NCBI GenBank assembly: GCA_036877525.1
Contig: JAZGTH010000068.1
Coordinates: forward strand, 1,110,501-1,174,500
Origin: Chromobotia macracanthus
Lineage: Eukaryota > Chordata > Actinopteri > Cypriniformes > Botiidae
Length of the DNA stretch: 64,000 nt
Direction of reading: 5' to 3'
Shown here piece by piece: positions 57,772 through 64,000 of this stretch. A program made the position numbers and the translations under genes. The notes below the pieces were generated by a model, which made no database searches, had not been told where the DNA came from, and was given only the letters and a program-made list of their open reading frames with translations. Each line of letters starts with the position of its first letter. Position 1 is the stretch's first letter.

Positions 57772-58060
57772 TTTCAAAAGACAGATTACTGTCTAATATG
57801 ACACCCAGGTCTTTAACAGTATTAGATGAAGTGCCGTTACAACCTTCTAATTGGAAACTGTAATCAGAGAGCTTCTGCTGACTTGCGTTTGGTCCAATAA
57901 GTAATATCTCTGTCTTATTTGAATTTAAAGAAGAAAATTACGAGTCATCCAATGTTTTATGTCTTTAAGACAGGTAGGAATATCATCCGGTCTTGATGTA
58001 ATATATAGTTGAGTATCATCAGCGTAACAATGGAAGTTTATCCCATGACTTCTAAAAGAG
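57772..58060 (-). pseudogene. LINE A RT core fragment (5' side of LINE B insertion)
   Basis: Minus-strand 'GINFHCYADDTQLYITSRPD' (YADD box, 58045-57985), 'IPTCLKDIKHW' and, near the junction, a 'DLGVIFD'-like thumb ending in 'LSFENH'. Read across the insertion it continues directly into 54548 and downwards, proving that the two pieces were one element. A frameshift lies at about 57930. Confidence 0.85.
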
Positions 58061-58299
58061 GTAAAGAGGTATGGTCAAAAATCCTGAACATTGTGCAGGT
58101 GAGATCCAGAGCTACCAAAAGTGCTTGCTTGAAGTCATGGCTGCCAAGAAAATTTCGACCAGCTATTAACTCACTTATTCACTTATTTTTTCTCCAGCCA
58201 AAGCACACTGTGTTTGTCTGTTGTGGTGTTACTCACACACCCAAAGCGTACAAACTTTCTCAGCTTATTGTACTTGCTATAAATAGATGAATTCACACA

Positions 58300-60029
58300 C
58301 AGTTATGTCAGTCCTTTCAAACAAAAGTTTGAAAGATCATTCCACCAGTGAGGGACAGTGAAAATGAACCTGTGAGCAAGTGATTGTGTGCCCTTTGAAG
58401 AGGATATTATAAGGCAACATTCATTCGCTAACCATAGGGATCTGGAAGGGGTGTAGAGTGTATATGAGTTTTTGAAAGTAAGTGTTGGTGCAGAGCCAGT
58501 AGTGGTTTTGTATGTGAGAAGTAAAGATTTGATTTTGATGCATGCAGCAACTGGTAGCCAATGAAGAGAAATGAGGAGAGGTGTGACATGAGCTTTTTTT
58601 AGACTCCTTGAAGACAAGTCAAGCTGCTGTGTTCTGAATTAGTTGTAGGGGTTTGAGTGCCTGTGCTGGAAGACCAGCCAACAGAGCATTGCAGTAGTCC
58701 AGCCTAGAAATGACTAGGGCTTGGTCAAGGAGCAATGTCGCATGTTCAGTAAGATAAGGCTGGATTTTCCTAATGTTATATAAGGCAAATCTCCATGAGT
58801 TGTTTTGGTAACATGAGAATGTCATCTGGTCATCAAAGACTACACCAAGGTTGCTGGCTGTCCTTGTTGGCGTTAAGGTTGTAGAGCCTAGCTGGACAGT
58901 AAAATTGTGGAGGGCAGTAGGGTAACCTGAAAAGACAAGAAACTCAGTCCTGGCTAAGTTGAGTTGTAGGTTTGTTTTTTTGTTGAGCCGGCTGTTCTGC
59001 GAGAGGAAAGATGATATCTGGTTAAAAACAGCTTGTTCAAGTGTTATCACTATTGTAACAATTTACCTTTCCTTCCCTTAAGTCCTATTGTTACCTTGGG
59101 GTTCTTTCAGGTTCATTTTGTTTCCTCTACATCAGTGAGGCATGGTCAAAGCACAAAACTCTAATTGTTCAATGCATGTATTAACAGACATCATCCAGAC
59201 AATCAAAACACAAAAGAAAACAAACCCCAACAATCATAGTCCACATTAGTGAGGCTGTCCAAAAAGACAATAATTCTAGCAACAAAAAGCAAAAAGAAAG
59301 AAAAGGAAAAAGTCAAAAACCACATCGACAACTCAACGTTGTCTTCTCAGGGTTTTCTGGATTCCACAGAAAATACCACAAAAAAAGGAAAAAGTAATCC
59401 ACAAACAATCCCAGAAAGAGAAAATGCAAGAGTCCACCGGAAATAAGCTCCAAAACCAGGTAAGGTAACAAGTAATCTTTCAGTCAGAGCGCCAGATAAA
59501 ACATTGCACCTTGGCCCTTGCACCCGTGAGAGCATGGCATTACCCACCATCTTCTTTTGCCAGCCTCTCAGCATATGCTAGATGTCTCACCAAGTGCCCT
59601 CACATTTCTCCCTCCCATCATGGCCGACCATTTCCTCTTCCTTAAATAGTGGCCATATTCAATAAAAGTCCTTCATACCCCACATCCTAATTCAATACAA
59701 CAAATATAAATAACCACAACAAAAATATAAAAAATCAATTATCACCACTATTTGTAAATGTCTTCTTGTCATTCTATTTTGTGGCAGTGCTACACTATGA
59801 ATGGGAGGAGTGAGACAGGTCTGTAGTTATTAGTAACAGAAGTGTTGAGTGTGAGCTTTTTAAGCAGAGGAGTAACCAGGGCTTGCTTAAATGTGGTGGG
59901 GAAAGTGTCAGTAAGAAGGGATGTGTGAGTGACATGTATGAGTAATGGTGTAAGTGTGCTTGATACGGCCTGTAGGAGATGGGAGGGGATTGGGTCAACT
60001 GGGCAGGTAGTGGGGTAACTGTTATACAT
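58300..60029 (-). mobile_element. L2 LINE copy split by an LTR-like insert
   Basis: The minus-strand frame 60029-59795 reads 'CPVDPIPSHLLQAVSS', 'FKQALVTPLLKKLTL' and 'NNYRPVSLLPFIV'. After the insert it resumes at 59050 with 'ITLEQAVFNQISSFLSQNSR'. It then jumps over a deletion of the RT palm to 'LQLNLARTEFLVFSGYP', 'LVISRLDYCNALLAGLPAQA' and 'HVTPLLISLHWLPVAACIKI'. The YADD box is missing. It ends near 58300 at a small palindrome ('ctttcaaacaaaagtttgaaag'-like). Confidence 0.85.
59054..59794. mobile_element. Solo LTR-like insertion, 741 bp, CTAT duplication
   Basis: Starts TGTAAC and ends GCTACA, with CTAT at 59050-59053 and 59795-59798. Including adjacent bases the flanks share CACTAT. 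It precisely interrupts the L2 reading frame between 'LLPFIV' and 'ITLEQA'. It has no coding region. TG...CA ends with a short direct duplication indicate a solo LTR left by recombination between two LTRs. Orientation is unclear. The target duplication could be 4 or 5 bp. Confidence 0.7.
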
Positions 60030-60590
60030 TAAACAGTTAAAACAGCTCAGGACTATTATATTCTGAGTTCTAAACAGATATTAATCAACACAACTGAATC
60101 ATGGTAAACCAGGTAAACAAGGTAAACTAAGCAATGAGTTACACGCTATTGTAGTCTCCTGCTGAGTAATCACTTTTCCTAAGTTACTAGAGTAAACAGA
60201 CAGTTTAAATATTCTTACGGTTGTTAACTATAATATTCTTACAGTTGCAGTTGACTCAAATGATTTGAATCAAAATATGTGATGAAAAGGTTTTAAAAAT
60301 GATTAAAATATGTCTCTCTCCCTATCTATATGATGGGTCTTGTTTATTTTGCCTTAATTTCGGATTGTACAGTATATGATTGTCAAAGCAAAACAGAGCA
60401 ACTCAGCTGTAACAACAGTTATCATCTTTAACATGTTCACTCTATGTATCTCTCCCTCTCTTCTCTATTAATGCGCTGACCTTGCTCACTTCCCACTTTG
60501 ACAGACTCTACCTTCAGCAGATATATGAATATGTGTGTGAGCTACCAGTATAACAAGAGCCCCCAGTTAGGGGCCTACTTTGTTGCTAGT
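60030..60590. other. Non-coding, nothing recognised
   Basis: AT-rich sequence without ORFs. A local repeat ('atattcttacggttgttaac' and 'atattcttacagttgcagtt') lies at about 60210-60250. Confidence 0.5.
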
Positions 60591-60594
60591 GGAA

Positions 60595-61660
60595 GTCCTC
60601 AATTAATGTCAAATCCAAGATCACAACCTGGAACCAAAAACATTACCAACTGACCATATCCCTCACAGTCCATGAAATACTGGGAGCCTCAGCCCTGGCA
60701 TCTGACATCTAGTATTCTCCAAACCATGCAGGTGGAAGAGCCATCCACTAGGAACAGGGGGTGGGGTTCGGGCAGAAACAGTAGCACTGTGAGGGGAAGA
60801 GTTCACAGGTTTAACCCTAGACACGTGAAGGACAGGGTGAATCCGACCAAGAGGTGTGGGAAGCTCAATCTGGATGGCGATTGGGCTACTCACCTTTGTG
60901 ATGTGGTGTGGACCAATAACCTTAGGAGACAGTTTATGAGAGACCCCTGAGAGGCAAGTCCTTGGTGGAAAGCAAATGGCTGGTGGCAGAGTCCAGCGCC
61001 AATTGGATGCTGCCTTTGTCCACGTGGAAGTCTGGGCCAAAACCTTCTCAGCTCTATTCCAGGTGCATCGACACCGTTGGACATAGGTCAAGGCTGAGAG
61101 ATCTTCAGCATTGGGTTCCTGTGAGGAAAATAAGCAAGGCTGATAACCAAGGGAACACTGAAATGAGAACATGCCCGTGGTCGCCACCAGAAGGAAATTG
61201 TGGGCACACTCTATCCATGGTAACTGCTGACACCAGGAGCTCTGGTTATGGAACACTAGGCAGCGGAAAGCTCTTTTGAGATCCTGGTTGGGTCACTCAC
61301 ACTGTCTGTTGGTGTAAAGGTGGAAAACAAATGACAGACTCGCTGAGGCCCTGATCTGTTGCCAGAACTCTCTCCAAAACTGAAAAACAGACTGAGGACC
61401 CCTAACGGAAACAATGCACACTGGGAGACCATGAATCTGGAATACATGGTGGATCATGATCTGAGCAGTCTATTTAGCAAAGGGGGAAGTGGTCCACTAC
61501 CATCAGGATAATGGTGTTACCTCTTGAGGGGGGCAGTCTAATGACAAAATCATGTGCTAGGTGTGACCAAGGATGAGAGGGTATGGGCAAAGCCTGGAGC
61601 AGACCATTGGGAGGCTGATTAGCTCTTGTCTTGAGTACAGGAAGGGCAAGCCAACACAAA
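60595..61660 (-). pseudogene. Gypsy 3 integrase and chromodomain remnants
   Basis: '[20 protein letters not shown]' (61580, first core Asp) and '[12 protein letters not shown]' are followed by a gap; the 197-residue frame at 61256 gives 'LPWIECAHNFLLVATTGMFS', 'LSPKVIGPHHITKVSSPIAI' and 'LGRIHPVLHVSRVKPV' (C-terminal barrel). In another frame at about 60730-60610, 'ILDVRCQG' and 'SQYFMDCEGYGQ' resemble a chromodomain, which targets chromovirus insertion to specific chromatin. Confidence 0.8.
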
Positions 61661-62139
61661 CTTATTGATGTCCTCTTTCATTGAGAGCCACCAAAATCAC
61701 TTACAGGTGGCAGCCAGCAACTGCTGAACTTCTGATGACAGACCAGCTTGGACGTATGACCCACTGGAAAACTTCATGTTTTAGCATACCCTTTGGACAC
61801 CCTCTCAGCACCACACTCTCTCAACTGACCTCACCCACTTCTCAGCCCTCCCAGAGTAACCTGCCACCACCCCTTTTGGCAGGATGGCCTTGAAAAGATA
61901 CTCTCTCCTAGGGTGCTTGAACACACGGGAGAGGGCTTGATGTTCTTGATGTACAAGAGAACGAAGTGGAATTGGCTGTACTGAGATGGTGAGAATAAAA
62001 GGCACATGGATGCACCTTGCCATTTTTGAGGACTGCTGAGACAGGACTTTGCCTACCACAACCTCAGAGGTGCTGCTGATCCTTTCTGAGGTCGGGTATT
62101 GGCAACTTGACAATGGTTCTTACCTTATAGGGGTCTGGA

Positions 62140-62824
62140 TCAGTCCCATCCACCAAAATGATGTAGCCTAGGAATGCAACCAACTGTGTGTGTGTGGAAC
62201 TCACACTTCTTTCCCTTGACATATAGTTGGTTCTTCAGCAGCCATTAAAGGAATTGGTGGACGTGCTGAGTGCGCACCTGCATAGGAGGGAATATCTTAT
62301 ACAAATATCATCCAGGCACACAAAGGCAAATTGATTAAGCATGTGTCTCAGCACATCATTCATGAGACCCTTGAAAACTGGAAGGGCCAAGTACTCAAAG
62401 TGTCGTAGGAGTGTTGAAAATAGCCTTCCTCTCAGGGGTAAGATTCAGATGACAAAAGAGTTAAGGGGTACCTATTTTTTACCTTTATGTCATTGAGCCC
62501 TCTGTAGTCAATACAAGGTCACAGGCAGCCATCCTTCTTCTTAATGAAAAACCTGGCACCAGCAGGGGAAGAAGAGTGACGGGTGTGTCCAGCCCTTAGG
62601 CATTCTTGAAAATGGACAGAGGAGTAAAGATGGCCCTTTAGCAGAGAAGTGCCTGAGAGGAGATTGACATCACAGTCATACAGGCGATGGGGAGGTAATG
62701 ATTTGCCAGGGTCCTGGCAAAGATCATTGTACTCCACGGGGACACCAATCAGACCGCTGCATCCGCTTGCAATACAGAAGAAGAAGAACCATATAAGGCA
62801 GCACATTGACAAAAACAATGACAA
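62140..62824 (-). pseudogene. Gypsy 3 reverse transcriptase fragments
   Basis: 'PVEYNDLCQDPGKSLPPHRL' and 'YDCDVNLLSGTSL' precede 'ARFFIKKKDGCL' (62524), after which a stop is followed by 'PCIDYRGLNDIKVKNRYPL' at about 62515-62460. Later pieces include '[16 protein letters not shown]' at about 62240-62195, the post-catalytic block of Gypsy RT. The catalytic YxDD region is unrecognisable. Confidence 0.75.
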
Positions 62825-62839
62825 GATGAGGTCAACACA

Positions 62840-64000
62840 GAATTGCCTGCACAGTCAACATGAGGATTGTGGTGCCTTAGCCAGGTGTGGCTCAAAATAA
62901 TAGGAGCATTGAAACGCTGGTCCGCCCAATCAGAGGCTGCGCTACAGGACGCACTCTTTGACATAGACTGGGACATGTTCCGGTCTAGCTCTGCCGACAT
63001 CAGTGAGTTTGCGGATGTAACCGTGAGCTTTGTTGGTATGCTTGTTGAGCAAGTAACACCCACCATTACAATAAAAACATTCGCAAACCAGAAACTATGG
63101 GTCGACAGTACAATCAAGGCAGCGGTGAATGCACACACAGCAGTGTACAATGCAAGAATCCTGTCGGGGGACATGAACGACTATAAGTTAACATGCTACG
63201 CTCTCCGATGCGCGGTTATAACCGCTAAACAACGGTACAGAGAGCGTGTGGAGTCTCACTTCCAACTGAATGACTCCATGTGGCAGGGACTGAGGACCAT
63301 CTACACTCTTGGAAGTAAACCCTCCATCACGGTTAAAGCTAACTCTTCTCTGGCAAATGAGCTGAACACCTTCTATGCGCGGTTTGAAGCGGACCGCCCT
63401 GGCGACGTCAGTGGTCTGCCGGTGCTCACTGTGGAGAAGTACAGCAATGTCAGCGAGAAGCACGCCATCGTCGTGACGGAGGACGAGGTTCGTAAAGCTC
63501 TGAAGCAGGTGAACATCAGGAAAGCGGCCTGATGGCATTCCGGGACGTGTACTGAGAACATGTGCTGATCAGCTGGCTGGTCTGTTTACATCAATCTTCA
63601 ATGAGTCCCTTGCCCAGTCAATTGTTCCTACCTGCTTTAAAAAATCTGTCATTATTCCACTGCCAAAAAAAAACATGCCCTCCTGCCTAAACGATTATCG
63701 ACCCGTGGTACTCACCTCACAAATCATTAAAGTCTTTGAGAAGCTTATCAAGAACACCATCTGCTCCTCCATTACACACAACATCGACCCCCTCCAGTTC
63801 GTCTGTCGCCCCAATAGGTCTACTGAAGATGCCGTTTCCCACATTCTCCATGCCACTCTCACACATACAGACAGCAATAAAGGAAATTATGTGAGATTGC
63901 TGTTCAGAGACTATAGCTCAGCCTTCAACACCATAATCCCTCATAGACTGGTCTCCAAACTGAGAGACCTAGGACTGAATTCCCACCTCTGTGAATGGGT
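62840..64000 (+). mobile_element. Rex1-like LINE C, truncated by the window edge
   Basis: The 221-residue frame at 62867 covers the linker between endonuclease and RT ('ALQDALFDIDWDMFRSSS', 'FYARFEADRPGDVSGL', 'VTEDEVRKALKQVNIRKAA'). After a one-frame shift at about 63530 the RT begins: 'GIPGRVLRTCADQLAGLFTS', 'CLNDYRPVVLTSQIIKVFEK', 'DPLQFVCRPNRSTEDAVSH', '[15 protein letters not shown]' at 63899-63943. Related to LINE B but a clearly different subfamily. The element continues past 64000. Confidence 0.9.

Larger units (their letters stand above)
60595..62830 (-). mobile_element. Ty3/Gypsy chromovirus 3, internal part, antisense
   Basis: Minus-strand order from 62800 to 60595: RT N-terminal blocks, degraded RT, an RNase H region, integrase core, integrase C-terminus, chromodomain. 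No LTR was recognised on either side. All frames are broken. The right end abuts the Rex1-like LINE beginning at about 62840. It is in the opposite orientation to Gypsy 1 and 2. Confidence 0.8.

Overview
The window reads as intergenic or intronic chromatin of a teleost fish, most likely a cypriniform. I see no intact single-copy host gene. Almost every recognisable protein segment belongs to a transposable element (TE), and nearly all are broken. The fish call rests on established repeat associations: L2 and Rex1-type LINEs, teleost Gypsy chromoviruses, Tc1 elements flanked by TA, a tRNA-headed SINE with an L2-type tail, a TTAA-flanked MITE starting 'gggatagttcatccc', and the 'catgctaacatcatgctaag' satellite. 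The narrower cypriniform call is an inference from the last few.

Layout. An L2 LINE on the minus strand fills 1-2.9 kb. A SAMD3-like coding fragment lies at 4.1-4.7 kb and an IS630-like transposase remnant at 5.0-5.5 kb. Two Gypsy chromovirus copies lie back to back at 8.1-13.75 kb; the second keeps its 5' LTR and a GTAAC target duplication but has lost its 3' LTR. 13.8-18.4 kb is AT-rich with no gene. An LTR edge and primer-binding-site-like sequence at 19.15 kb, an antisense Gypsy integrase tail at 20.3-20.6 kb and a long foldback at 21.1 kb precede a Gmr1-like Gypsy relic (22.2-24.2 kb) whose integrase lies before its reverse transcriptase. A Tc1 element (25.07-26.34 kb), a retrovirus-like relic (27.3-29.3 kb) and a long inverted duplication (29.3-31.0 kb) follow.

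31-36.6 kb holds two copies of a tandem-repeat element, a more CpG-containing stretch at 31.9-33.1 kb with a possible exon, and a perfect hairpin. A nearly complete 1594-bp Tc1 transposon lies at 37.0-38.6 kb and a TTAA-flanked MITE at 39.4-39.9 kb. 40.6-49.5 kb appears to be one very long composite DNA element with 'gggcccaagc' ends; it contains a SINE, satellite copies, a PIF1-type helicase fragment and an L2 fragment. 50-53.5 kb has two Tc1 remnants around a DIRS-like remnant. At 53.5-58.1 kb a Rex1-like LINE sits inside an older antisense LINE with an exact ATGAT duplication. At 58.3-60.0 kb an L2 copy is split by a solo-LTR-like insert. 60.6-62.8 kb is an antisense Gypsy chromovirus, and another Rex1-like LINE runs off the right edge.

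These sequences do not form a working pathway. They record successive insertions, and nesting gives relative ages. I found no convincing new cellular system. The best leads are the integrase-first Gmr1 relic, a possible 2H-phosphoesterase-like segment in the retrovirus-like relic, the long inverted duplication at 29-31 kb, and the giant composite element at 40.6-49.5 kb.
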